A stretch of 64,000 bases of DNA from Prosthecobacter debontii (GTDB taxonomy: Bacteria > Verrucomicrobiota > Verrucomicrobiia > Verrucomicrobiales > Verrucomicrobiaceae): the NCBI GenBank assembly GCA_945860295.1, contig CAMAQH010000008.1, positions 62,001 to 126,000 of the forward strand, written 5' to 3'. How positions within the stretch are numbered: the stretch's first letter is position 1; each line of letters begins with the position of its first letter. The notes under the pieces are model-generated. The model did no database searches. It was not told the DNA's origin and worked only from the letters and a program-made list of their open reading frames with translations. Shown here piece after piece: positions 54,271-62,442 of the stretch. Position numbers and translations under genes: made by a program.

Positions 54271-56580
54271 TCACTTGGCCTCCCGCAAGACATGATAGCC
54301 ATGCTTATTTAGCAACGCGATGGCTCCCCGGTCGCTTGAATCGCGAGCAGCGTCGGCATAGGAGTTGAGTGCATTGTAAATGGACTCAACGGCGGCAATG
54401 AGCGAATCAGGACGAGCAGCTGGATCATGAGCTTTGTAAAGACTTTCGATGCAACTGACAAAATGGAAGGTGAATTCCAGTCTCTTCGCATGATACAACG
54501 TTAGGCTGCGACTGCCTTCTCGCGCGCGAGTGTTGGCGCGGTACATCTCATTCATGGCATTGAGAAAGTGCGTTTTAACCTGTGTAAGCCATTCGGGAAG
54601 AGCTTCCTTGGAGTTTAGATGACGAAGTAAAATGTCAGGCGAGGGTAGGCCAAATTTTGGATCGTGTTTGGCGAGAAGTCGGTTGCCTTTATCGATCTCT
54701 TGAAAGCCCAGCCACATGCGCTCGGACACGCCTTCGCCACACGTTGGGGTAACAAGATCGCTAAGTGACTTTTCATCAGTGAACTCCATTTGCGGCAGGA
54801 CTGAGCCTTCCACGAATTTAGCATCGATGATCTCAAATCCTAACTTAGCGGCTTTTTTTCGGAGGCGTTCGGTGATTGCAACGACATCTGGATTTCCAAA
54901 AGTTTTGGCTCCGTCAAAGGCTTTGCGACCTGCAGTATCTCCATCGACTCGGATCGGAGTGAAAGGCCTTATCGCCAGTGGAATGGCGATAGCGGTATAG
55001 TTTAGTCTCTTGAGCTGATCGAGGCGTTTATCCAGCTCTTCATCGCTCCACGACTCCTGACCAAGGGCGCTCCCCGTGTAGCCATTCCAGACGCGCGATT
55101 TACTCACCGGAAGGGAGACAATATCGAGATGCTGTATTTTCGCATCGTGGGCAGTTGAAGCGGTGTTTGATGTACCGGAGGCGATGCAGAAAATGTTTGC
55201 TCGCGTGCGGATAAAAAGGCGGCCGTCGGCAATGGCTGGCGTGGCGATGATCTCTTCGCCGATGTCATTTTTGCCGAGCACTTTTAATTCAGGGCCGTCT
55301 TCGAGCACAACGATGAAACCGTTTTTGCCTGCGATGTACACTTTGCCATCCGCAGCGATAGGAGAGGCGAAGTGGTCGCCGAAGTTGCCGATACGGCTGC
55401 GTTCCCAAAGCGTTTTGCCATCCTTTGTATCGTAGCAGCTCGACATGCCGCCGCTCTTCACGAGATAGAGCCGGTTGTTGTAAAACAACGGCGAGGAAAG
55501 ATTCGAGGGTGTCTTCTGGTCACGATTCCAAAGCAGGTGTGTTTTTGTGACATCGCCGCTGCCGCCGCCTTTAACGGCCTGGATGATGTTACCGCCAGCG
55601 GCCATATTGTCGGGACTTTGGAAGGCCGTGTCGATCTCCTCGGGGCCGATGACTTGGTCTTTGTTCTTGTCCGAGGCATCAAAGCGCTCGTGGAATTCCT
55701 TCGGCGTTTCTACGCGTGCCAGGATGCCGTCTTGATTCGTGTCGAGCCATTCGAGCAGCGCGTGCTTTAGAGTGCGCGTGGCATCGCCATAACTTTGCAC
55801 GGCGATGTAGATGATGCCGTCATTCACAACCGGTGAGGTCATAATGGTGCGTAGCAGCGTATTGCAGGTCCATATCTCTTTACCAGTGGCGGGATCGTAG
55901 CCTTTCAATTTGCCGCTGCCGGCGATGACGAGGTCGGTGCGGCCATTCGCCTCACACATCACGGGCAGGGCGTAACCGGCGAGCATGTCTTTGCGCAGCG
56001 TCTTCCACTTCTCTTTGCCGCTCTTCGCATCAACGGCTACGACGAAGGGCGCGAGGTCGTCGTCCTGGCAAAAAATGACCATGCCGTCATGCACAATGGG
56101 TGATGATGCCGCACCCCAATCCATTAGGTAAGCAGGCTTCGGCATCGTATAGCGCCACAGTTCGGCTCCGGTGTCCGCATCAAAGGCGAGGAGACCGATG
56201 GTGCTGAAATAAACATACACGCGCTCGCCATCGGCAGCGGGGGTGGATGAAGCGTGGCTGTTTGGCGGCGTGATGCGGGGCAGCGCTCCAGTCTCAAATT
56301 CGGTGCGCCATAGTTGCTTGCCGCTTGTGGCATCAAGGCCGAAAACGCCTAGCTTTTGATCGCCAACCATCGCGGTGGTGAAGACGCGGCCATTTTTGAT
56401 AATAGGCGAGCCGATACCGTCACCAACCTTCACTTTCCAGGCGACTTTGTTCTCCGCTGAAAATTCGAGTGGCAGCGCCTTGCTGGAGGAAACACCGCTG
56501 GCGTTGCCGCCCCGGAACTGCGGCCAGTCTTCGGCGTGAAGGGACACAGTGAGGAGGATGCAGGCAGTGGCGAGTTTCAT
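54271..56580 (-). CDS. Exported PQQ-type beta-propeller protein with EF-hand insert and extra C-terminal domain
   Basis: A 769-residue protein with a signal peptide (ATACILLTVSLHAEDW). Residues about 18-490 form a BamB/PQQ-type propeller: WPQFRGGNASGV, VAWKVKVGDGIGSPIIKNG, LDATSGKQLWRTE, DPATGKEIWTC, DTKDGKTLWERS. A pair of EF-hand loops is inserted near residues 275-310 (DTNQDGILARVE and DASDKNKDQVIGPEEID). Residues about 500-769 are a separate domain, with LKRLNYTAIAIPLAIRPFTP and LRKKAAKLGFEIIDAKFVEG, that I do not recognise beyond an alpha/beta character. It may bind a quinone cofactor or act as a scaffold for the sugar operon in which it lies. Confidence 0.85.
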   Translation of the reverse strand: MKLATACILLTVSLHAEDWPQFRGGNASGVSSSKALPLEFSAENKVAWKVKVGDGIGSPIIKNGRVFTTAMVGDQKLGVFGLDATSGKQLWRTEFETGALPRITPPNSHASSTPAADGERVYVYFSTIGLLAFDADTGAELWRYTMPKPAYLMDWGAASSPIVHDGMVIFCQDDDLAPFVVAVDAKSGKEKWKTLRKDMLAGYALPVMCEANGRTDLVIAGSGKLKGYDPATGKEIWTCNTLLRTIMTSPVVNDGIIYIAVQSYGDATRTLKHALLEWLDTNQDGILARVETPKEFHERFDASDKNKDQVIGPEEIDTAFQSPDNMAAGGNIIQAVKGGGSGDVTKTHLLWNRDQKTPSNLSSPLFYNNRLYLVKSGGMSSCYDTKDGKTLWERSRIGNFGDHFASPIAADGKVYIAGKNGFIVVLEDGPELKVLGKNDIGEEIIATPAIADGRLFIRTRANIFCIASGTSNTASTAHDAKIQHLDIVSLPVSKSRVWNGYTGSALGQESWSDEELDKRLDQLKRLNYTAIAIPLAIRPFTPIRVDGDTAGRKAFDGAKTFGNPDVVAITERLRKKAAKLGFEIIDAKFVEGSVLPQMEFTDEKSLSDLVTPTCGEGVSERMWLGFQEIDKGNRLLAKHDPKFGLPSPDILLRHLNSKEALPEWLTQVKTHFLNAMNEMYRANTRAREGSRSLTLYHAKRLEFTFHFVSCIESLYKAHDPAARPDSLIAAVESIYNALNSYADAARDSSDRGAIALLNKHGYHVLREAK

Positions 56581-56583
56581 AAA

Positions 56584-58017
56584 TTATCCGAACAACTCGG
56601 TCAGCGGCTTGCCTTCATCGAGCAGGTTGTAGGCGCGGCCGAGTTTGTCTTTGGCTTCGAGGTCGTGAATGCCCATGGCATAATAGACCGTCTTGGTGAT
56701 GTCTTCAGGACGTATCGGGCGGTCTTTGGGCAACTCGGCTCTCGCATCAGTTTCACCGACGACTTGTCCGCCGCGAATGCCTGCGCCGGCCATGAGCACA
56801 CTCATGCAGGAGGTCCAGTGATCACGTCCGGCACCGAGTGTGCCGCCGGAGCGTCGGTCGCCGACCTTTGGCATGCGGCCCATCTCGCTGGTGACGAGCA
56901 CGAGTGTTTCATCGAGCAGACCACGCGAGGAAAGATCTTCAAGAAAGGCGGAGAACGCGCGGTCGAATTTCGGCAGGAGGTATTGGCGCAGACAATTAAA
57001 ATTGTCGCCGTGCGTGTCCCAACCACCGGCGCTTTTGCACTGCTTGGCGGTGCTTTCGTCCTCTTTCCAAAAGACCGTCACGAAGGGCACTCCGGCCTCG
57101 ACCATGCGGCGCGCCATGAGCAGGCTCATGCCATTGATGTCCTGCCCGTAGCGCTCGCGCAGACTCTGTGATTCAGAAGCGATGTCGAAGGCGTTTGCCG
57201 TGCTGCTTGATGAGAGCAAATCAAAGGCGCGCTCCTGCTGCTTCGCGTAGTTTTGGATCGCCACCTCGTGATCGAGTTCGCGGCGGGCATCATTCATCGC
57301 GCCGAGCAGTCCTTTGCGATCGTGCATCCGTGCCGCCGACATACCGCCACTCATCGAGATCGTGGGCGCGCTGAATTTTAGCGGTTCGTCAAAGCTGCCG
57401 TTGAGATAAAACGGATCGTATTCCATGCCGATGCGTCCGGCGAATTGGCCTGGGCGCGTGAAGGGCAGTTTACTCGGTTTGTGCGGCAGCGAGATGATCT
57501 GCGGCAGCGTCGGATGCTGTGGACGCTTCATGCCGATCACGCTGCCCATATAAGGCCAGTCTTCAGGATAGGGGCGGCGGTCGTTGCCCTGCTGCTTGAA
57601 GGTGATGTCCGGCGCGTGGCCGGTGAGATTGTAATAATAGCCCGCGTGATGATCGCCTGTGGCAAGCCCGCCATCCGTCACCCCATGCACGAGCGCAAAG
57701 TTGTGCGCTTGCTTGGCCAGCAGCGGCAGATGCTCGCAGAGACGGATGTCGTCGCCCGTGGTGCGGATGGGCTTGAAGTCACCTCGATACTCCATCGGGG
57801 CCTCCGGTTTCATGTCCCACATGTCGATGTGCGAGGCACCGCCGCAGAGGAAGAACAGCACCGTTGATTTCGCGGGCTTGGCCAGCGTTGGCGCGGCAAC
57901 TCCAGGCCCAGTCGATGCCCGCACTCCGGGCGCGAATCGCAGCGAAGCGAGTCCCATCGACGAGGCCGTGAGAAAGGCCCGGCGGTCCATGGAAGGGCGA
58001 AACAGTGGTGTATCCAT
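56584..58017 (-). CDS. DUF1501 protein, Tat-exported (second copy)
   Basis: A 477-residue member of the DUF1501 family. Twin-arginine signal SMDRRAFLTASSMGLAS, then LFFLCGGASHIDMWDMKP, LATGDHHAGYYYNLTGHAP, LLMARRMVEAGVPFVTVFW, WDTHGDNFN, TLVLVTSEMGRMP and HWTSCMSVLMAGAGIRGG. It is clearly paralogous to the one at 30918 but diverged. It starts the operon with the PQQ-propeller, SDR and DHDPS-family genes (gap 3 bp) and is divergent from glcD by 106 bp, which would hold the operon promoter. Confidence 0.93.
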   Translation of the reverse strand: MDTPLFRPSMDRRAFLTASSMGLASLRFAPGVRASTGPGVAAPTLAKPAKSTVLFFLCGGASHIDMWDMKPEAPMEYRGDFKPIRTTGDDIRLCEHLPLLAKQAHNFALVHGVTDGGLATGDHHAGYYYNLTGHAPDITFKQQGNDRRPYPEDWPYMGSVIGMKRPQHPTLPQIISLPHKPSKLPFTRPGQFAGRIGMEYDPFYLNGSFDEPLKFSAPTISMSGGMSAARMHDRKGLLGAMNDARRELDHEVAIQNYAKQQERAFDLLSSSSTANAFDIASESQSLRERYGQDINGMSLLMARRMVEAGVPFVTVFWKEDESTAKQCKSAGGWDTHGDNFNCLRQYLLPKFDRAFSAFLEDLSSRGLLDETLVLVTSEMGRMPKVGDRRSGGTLGAGRDHWTSCMSVLMAGAGIRGGQVVGETDARAELPKDRPIRPEDITKTVYYAMGIHDLEAKDKLGRAYNLLDEGKPLTELFG

Positions 58018-58123
58018 GAGGTGAGAGTTTGTTACTACGGCGGCAGCGCGCGAAGATTGTCATTGGAACGGTGAATTGTGTGCTGTGCTTGCCCATACCC
58101 CCATCTGCATTCAGGATGCGTGC

Positions 58124-59497
58124 ATGGCCTCTCTGGCAGACAATCTCATTTCACTTCTCGGACCTGACCGCGTGTCAGCGTCTGACTCCGACATAGCCAC
58201 CCACAGCACGGACAAATGGTTCGCGTCGAATCCGCCGCAGGTCGTGGTTCATGCGGAGTCCACCGAAGATGTGTCAAAGGTGCTGCGCTACGCCAATGAG
58301 CATCGCATTCCCGTCACGCCTCAGGGATCGCGTGTCGGCTATGTCGGCGGTTGTGTGCCGGTAAATGGCGGCATCGCTTTATCTGTGGCGCGGATGAACC
58401 GGATCAAAGAGATCACGCTGGAAGATGGAGTCGCTGTCGTGGAGCCGGGTGTGATCACCGGCGATTTGCAGAATGCGGTGCGCAAACTCGGCTGGTTTTA
58501 TCCGCCTGATCCGGCCTCGCTAAAAGAGTGCAGTCTCGGCGGCAATGTCGCGACGAATGCTGGCGGGCCGCGCTGTTTGAAATACGGCGTCACGCGGCAT
58601 TATGTGCTCGGTCTTGAAGCGGTTCTGGCGGATGGCAGTATCGTGAAGGCAGGCGGCCGCTGTCACAAGAACAAGACGGGCTTTGATCTCGTGGGCCTCA
58701 TGGTCGGTAGCGAGGGAATGCTTGGCGTGGTCACGGAGGCGACGCTGCGTCTCATCCCGCATCCGCCGATGCGCGCGATGATCTCCGCCGGTTTCAATTC
58801 CTTTGCTGAAGCGGCGAATGCTGTGCAGCGAATCCTCAGCAGTGGCTTCCTGCCAAGCGCGCTTGAGATTGCCGACAAATTCACGCTGCGTGCCGCTCGT
58901 GAGTATCTCGGCGAATCCGTCACGCCACAGGGTGATGCGCATTTGCTGGTGGAGATCGACGGGCAGGAAAACTCTGTGCGCGGTGAGATCACCATGCTGT
59001 CAAAACTCGTGCGTGAACTCGGCTGCATCTGTCTGCAAGAGGCGATGGGTGACTCTGCCTGTGAAGCCTTTTGGAAATTGCGCCGCGAGTTCAGCTACAG
59101 CCTGCGCAACACGGGCCTGATCAAGCTCAACGAAGACATCGTCGTGCCGCGCGGGCGTCTCGTCGATCTGGTGGATTTTGCGGAGAAGCTGCAAGCCCAG
59201 CACGGCTTCCCAGTGGCCTGTTTTGGTCATGCAGGCGATGGCAACATCCACGTCAACATCATGGTCCCCACCATGGACGATCCAGTGATCCGCGAGCGCG
59301 CCGAGCAGGCTTTGGATCAGCTCTTCCGCCAGGTCATCGCCTGGAACGGAGCCATCACCGGCGAGCACGGTGTCGGCATCGCGAAGAAGCGCTGGTGGCA
59401 GGAAGCTGTGTCGCCCGCTGCGCATGAGACGCATCTCCGATTAAAGTCCGCGCTGGACCCGAATGGGATTCTGAATCCAGGGAAGTTTCTGGGCTAA
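58124..59497 (+). CDS. FAD-linked 2-hydroxy-acid oxidase (GlcD-like)
   Basis: A 457-residue FAD enzyme of the glycolate oxidase/D-lactate dehydrogenase type. The FAD-binding region has VTPQGSRVGYVGGCVPVNGG, CSLGGNVATNAGGPRCLKYG and LMVGSEGMLGVVTEATL; the C-terminal catalytic half has CFGHAGDGNIHVNIM and ITGEHGVGIAKKRWW. No signal. It is transcribed divergently from the DUF1501-PQQ-SDR operon, supporting use in 2-hydroxy-acid oxidation in the same pathway. glcE and glcF are absent, so a stand-alone D-lactate or similar dehydrogenase is possible. The ATG at 58124 is preferred to the longer frame from 58076. Confidence 0.92.
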   Translation: MASLADNLISLLGPDRVSASDSDIATHSTDKWFASNPPQVVVHAESTEDVSKVLRYANEHRIPVTPQGSRVGYVGGCVPVNGGIALSVARMNRIKEITLEDGVAVVEPGVITGDLQNAVRKLGWFYPPDPASLKECSLGGNVATNAGGPRCLKYGVTRHYVLGLEAVLADGSIVKAGGRCHKNKTGFDLVGLMVGSEGMLGVVTEATLRLIPHPPMRAMISAGFNSFAEAANAVQRILSSGFLPSALEIADKFTLRAAREYLGESVTPQGDAHLLVEIDGQENSVRGEITMLSKLVRELGCICLQEAMGDSACEAFWKLRREFSYSLRNTGLIKLNEDIVVPRGRLVDLVDFAEKLQAQHGFPVACFGHAGDGNIHVNIMVPTMDDPVIRERAEQALDQLFRQVIAWNGAITGEHGVGIAKKRWWQEAVSPAAHETHLRLKSALDPNGILNPGKFLG

Positions 59498-59508
59498 CGG
59501 CTCTCGCT

Positions 59509-59883
59509 TCACTCCACGTCGTAGTGCTTCTCGCTCACAGATTTATCGTGATCATAGACCTGCTCCTTCATGAGGTTGCCCTTCAGCGTCCAATAGCGAT
59601 TTAGGCCGTGGCGTTGGCCGTTTTCAAAATGAGTTTCGGTGGAGAGTTGGCCGTTGTCCCACCACTCCTTCACCACGCCATGCAGGCGGCCTTCTTTGAA
59701 CGTGTACTCGCCTTTGGGCTTGCCGTTCTTGTGCTGGTCACGGGCGATGCCGTTGTACGGTTTGCCATCGAGAAAGAACACATCGTCCTGCCATTTGAGT
59801 TCTTTATAAGTGACCTGACGTGATGGTTCAACGCCGAGCACAGGTAGGCAGGCCAAGAGCAGGACGAGGAGGAGATGGTTCAT
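59509..59883 (-). CDS. Exported MORN/YwqK-like repeat protein
   Basis: A 124-residue protein with a signal peptide (MNHLLLVLLLACLPVLGVEP) and three to four repeats of the type NGKPKGEYTFKEGRLHGVVK and NGQLSTETHFENGQRHGLNR, as in the YwqK/MORN-2 family. YwqK is called an antitoxin in some databases, but the repeat is widespread and no toxin gene is adjacent. Periplasmic binding or scaffold role is plausible. Convergent with the glcD-like gene, 11 bp apart. Confidence 0.82.
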   Translation of the reverse strand: MNHLLLVLLLACLPVLGVEPSRQVTYKELKWQDDVFFLDGKPYNGIARDQHKNGKPKGEYTFKEGRLHGVVKEWWDNGQLSTETHFENGQRHGLNRYWTLKGNLMKEQVYDHDKSVSEKHYDVE

Positions 59884-60151
59884 ACGACGATGTATGCAGG
59901 CATACGCATCAAATGAGGGATTAAACTTGGAGAATCAGAGGTAAGGCAAGGGCAAAAAAGACATCTGCACAAATCACCCTAGCCTCTCAATTCATTGCGA
60001 ATGAAACCCGCGCCGATCCCCAACGCCGCTTAGATATGATCGCTCAAAAATCTCCGGCAACGCTTCGCCCAATTGCCAGATTGCCATGCCAATGCCCGCG
60101 AAGACGGTCGGCAGCGCTGACGCTTACCAGCGTGCGGCTGCTGGAGGTGCC

Positions 60152-60595
60152 TCACAACTTCCGCAGCCGGAAAAAGACGCGACCGCCCGTTGTAGTAAAT
60201 GGGAGAAATTGCTCCGCTCCGTTTACGGTGGGCGTTCCCACGACATCGGTCCAGCTTGCCGGATCCAGATCGTTGCTATTGGCTTGCAGAATCCAACCAG
60301 GAACATTGGAGCCCCAAACGACTTGCGCAGTGGAGCCCACGCTGCGGATGGAGATGGGCGGTGCACCGGCTTGCTGCAGCGCCAGGTATTGGCCGAAGAA
60401 ACCACCGCTCAGGCTATAACTGCCACCCGATGAGGTCGCGCTAGCTTCTTGCTGGGCGATGATTCCCGTCACTGCGTAAGTGCCGCCACTGCTGGCACCA
60501 CCACCACTTGCAGCTGTGTGGGAGGTGACGGAGTAGCTTTGCGCGGAGGCAATGCTGGCGTGGAAAACCGTGGCCAAAGTGATGCTTAGTTTCAT
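60152..60595 (-). CDS. Exported Gly/Ser-rich protein with Verrucomicrobial C-terminal module
   Basis: A 147-residue product with a signal peptide (ATVFHASIASAQ) followed by Gly/Ser-rich repeats (SGGGASSGGTYAVTG; SSGGSYSLSGGFFG). The C-terminal 65 residues, VVWGSNVPGWILQANSN then WTDVVGTPTVNGAEQFLPF and FFRLRKL, resemble a short beta module that ends many Verrucomicrobial secreted proteins. Function unknown; it could be a surface-display or sorting domain with most of a passenger missing. It lies about 100 bp downstream of the FGE-domain gene on the same strand. Confidence 0.72.
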   Translation of the reverse strand: MKLSITLATVFHASIASAQSYSVTSHTAASGGGASSGGTYAVTGIIAQQEASATSSGGSYSLSGGFFGQYLALQQAGAPPISIRSVGSTAQVVWGSNVPGWILQANSNDLDPASWTDVVGTPTVNGAEQFLPFTTTGGRVFFRLRKL

Positions 60596-60696
60596 AATGT
60601 TTGATGGATTGAAACAAAGTTAAAATTGTGGAAAAGACCAAGAACGAATTTCTTATTTAGCAGTCTGCTCTGCGGCTTAGCTAGCCATACAGGTGA

Positions 60697-61755
60697 TCAA
60701 GGAACTTCAGATAGGACGCTGCGGAAGCCAAGATAAGGGCTACTTTCCTGACCAATATATCCGTCGAGGGGAACCCGCCATGCACAGCGCGATGACCCCC
60801 CTGCCAATCCACAAGAACCGCCACGAATCACACGAACGGGCCCAGCTGCTGGGCCACGCGGATCTGTGCCACCAGCATATGGCGTCCCATACCAATCCCA
60901 ACAAAACTCGGAGACATTCCCATCCATATCGTTCAGTCCATACCCATTCGGTGGATACGACCCGACTGGCGCCACAAACCCCTCGTAGTTCGCAATACGG
61001 TTTGTAATCAACATGCCCAATGGAAATCTTTGCCCACTCAATCCGCCCCGCGCTGCCTTCTCCCACTCTGCTTCCGTTGGCAGACGGTAGCCATTCGCTG
61101 TCCACTTGACCTGTGCGTTGGTCAAATTCACATTGCCCGTCTTGTAGATCGTCGTCTGCGCGTTGTTCGTGTAATACACCGGCGTCTTTTCTGCTCTCTC
61201 ACTTCTTGCATTGCACCATTTGACACAGTCATACCAAGTAACATTAGAGAGGGGGAAATTTGGAGATGGGCCAACGCCGCCATTGACTCCGTCACTCAAG
61301 CTGTAGCCGTGATCAATGGCCCAGAGGTAAACCACGTCCCACTGGCTTTGTGTTACCTCGTTTATATCCATGTAAAATGCCGACACTGTTGTGGTCACGG
61401 GTGCAGCGTCTGTGATGTCAGTATCGGCAGCGACAGTATTTCCCATGGTGAATGCCCCCGCCGGAATAAGCACCATGCCGGCTGGTGCTGTGGAGACAGG
61501 TGCAACCCCAGGAATGTTCCCGTTGGCATCCCGTTTCACGAGAGTATTTGGCGTGCTCGCTGTCGTCGCCGCATTGGCGAGGTTCGCGCCAGCGGCCACA
61601 TTCGCGGCCGTGACGCCGCCGACGGATGCGATGACGGTGGTAGCCTGAGTACCGGCGACATCGCCCGCAAGATTGCCAGTGAAGCTCGCCGCACTGCCGC
61701 TCACATTGCCAGTGACATTGCCCGTGACATTGCCCGTAAGCGGGCCGCTGAACAT
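60697..61755 (-). CDS. FGE-sulfatase (SUMF1-like) domain protein, C-terminal part of an interrupted gene
   Basis: Residues about 90-352 form a formylglycine-generating-enzyme-like fold: GMVLIPAGAFTMG, FYMDINEVTQSQWDVVY, WYDCVKWCNARSE, YRLPTEAEWEKAARGG, GLNDMDGNVSEFCWDWYG and VIRGGSCG. Many such domains in PVC bacteria are ligand-binding rather than catalytic. The N-terminal part is a Gly/Asn/Thr repeat (TGNVTGNVTGN). The frame continues upstream of the ATG without a break, through a TGA at 61786-61788, into a signal-peptide-bearing N-terminal part. So this looks like the 3' piece of one gene split by a nonsense codon. Confidence 0.8.
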   Translation of the reverse strand: MFSGPLTGNVTGNVTGNVSGSAASFTGNLAGDVAGTQATTVIASVGGVTAANVAAGANLANAATTASTPNTLVKRDANGNIPGVAPVSTAPAGMVLIPAGAFTMGNTVAADTDITDAAPVTTTVSAFYMDINEVTQSQWDVVYLWAIDHGYSLSDGVNGGVGPSPNFPLSNVTWYDCVKWCNARSERAEKTPVYYTNNAQTTIYKTGNVNLTNAQVKWTANGYRLPTEAEWEKAARGGLSGQRFPLGMLITNRIANYEGFVAPVGSYPPNGYGLNDMDGNVSEFCWDWYGTPYAGGTDPRGPAAGPVRVIRGGSCGLAGGSSRCAWRVPLDGYIGQESSPYLGFRSVLSEVP

Positions 61756-61785
61756 GCCGGTGGTGGTGCCGCTGAGCGTGAGACC

Positions 61786-62262
61786 TCAGGAAAGCTGTGT
61801 GCTGCCAACCGCTCCGTTGGCAATCATTGTCCCCGAGATGGTGCCGCTGGCGATGTTTCCTGCCGCGACGGTGCCAGTCAGGTTGGTAGCATTGAGTGCG
61901 CGCAGTGCATACGGTGTGGCGGTTATACGCTGCCGAGGCGCGAGCACGGTGTAGGCAACCACACTGCCCGCAGGCCTCACTCCCAGCTCTACCCAGCGGT
62001 CGCTGCCATCAAAGCTGGCAGAACCGAAGTCCAGCGTGACACTAAAAATGCCATTCACCGCCGTGACAGGCGAAACCGCCTGCGGCGTGTCGACCGTGGC
62101 ACCAGCCGTGAGCGCGTTCTTGAGGGTGAACTGCAGGTCATAGTTGCCATTGGCAGAGGCCCCCGCATCCATGAGGTGGCCCTGATAAGTAAAGGCCGTG
62201 GATTGCGCCGAGGCGACGCCGGTTAGAGCGAGGAGGAGAAGGCAGAGCAGGTATTGTTTCAT
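61786..62262 (-). CDS. N-terminal part of the interrupted FGE-domain surface protein
   Basis: A 158-residue product with a signal peptide (LLCLLLLALTGVASAQST) and a tail-fibre-like domain: FTYQGHLMDAGASANGNYDL, LQFTLKNA, WVELGVRPAGS, VLAPRQRITATPYALRALNA, then a repeat TGTVAAGNIASGTISGTMI. It ends NGAVGSTQLS at TGA (61786-61788). Ten sense codons later, in the same frame, comes the ATG of the FGE part, preceded by GLTLSGTTTG, which continues the repeat style. Intact relatives in this phylum are normally a single secreted protein. Confidence 0.75.
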   Translation of the reverse strand: MKQYLLCLLLLALTGVASAQSTAFTYQGHLMDAGASANGNYDLQFTLKNALTAGATVDTPQAVSPVTAVNGIFSVTLDFGSASFDGSDRWVELGVRPAGSVVAYTVLAPRQRITATPYALRALNATNLTGTVAAGNIASGTISGTMIANGAVGSTQLS

Positions 62263-62375
62263 GGTGCAGATGCCGTGTTGAGGCTACATTCCTCGAAGCG
62301 ACGCGCATAGGAGTAAAGCATTCGGCCCAGTTTAACAATACAAGTTATGAGTGCGCGCGGGCGGCTAGCTCGTAG

Positions 62376-62442
62376 CGTGGCCACTCTAGGCTGTGTGGCT
62401 TCGGGATCGCTCAAAAGAACACCGGCTAGAAAGCCGATGCTA
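62376..62442. repeat. Intergenic hairpin repeat with CTAC edge overlapping a stop codon
   Basis: The stretch from GTAGCGTGGCCACTC to CACCGGCTAGAAAGCCGATGCTAC ends in a short stem (CGGCT/AGCCG) and a CTAC. The CTA at 62440-62442 is the stop codon of the minus-strand heme dehydrogenase gene. Same arrangement as at 41381-41405. Confidence 0.5.

Noticed and set aside
59509-59883. Toxin-antitoxin interpretation of the YwqK-like gene
   Set aside because: The repeat family is broad, the protein is exported and no toxin candidate lies next to it.
61030-62226. 398-residue plus-strand frame
   Set aside because: Antisense to the FGE/tail-fibre gene; cysteine- and arginine-rich composition typical of a shadow frame.
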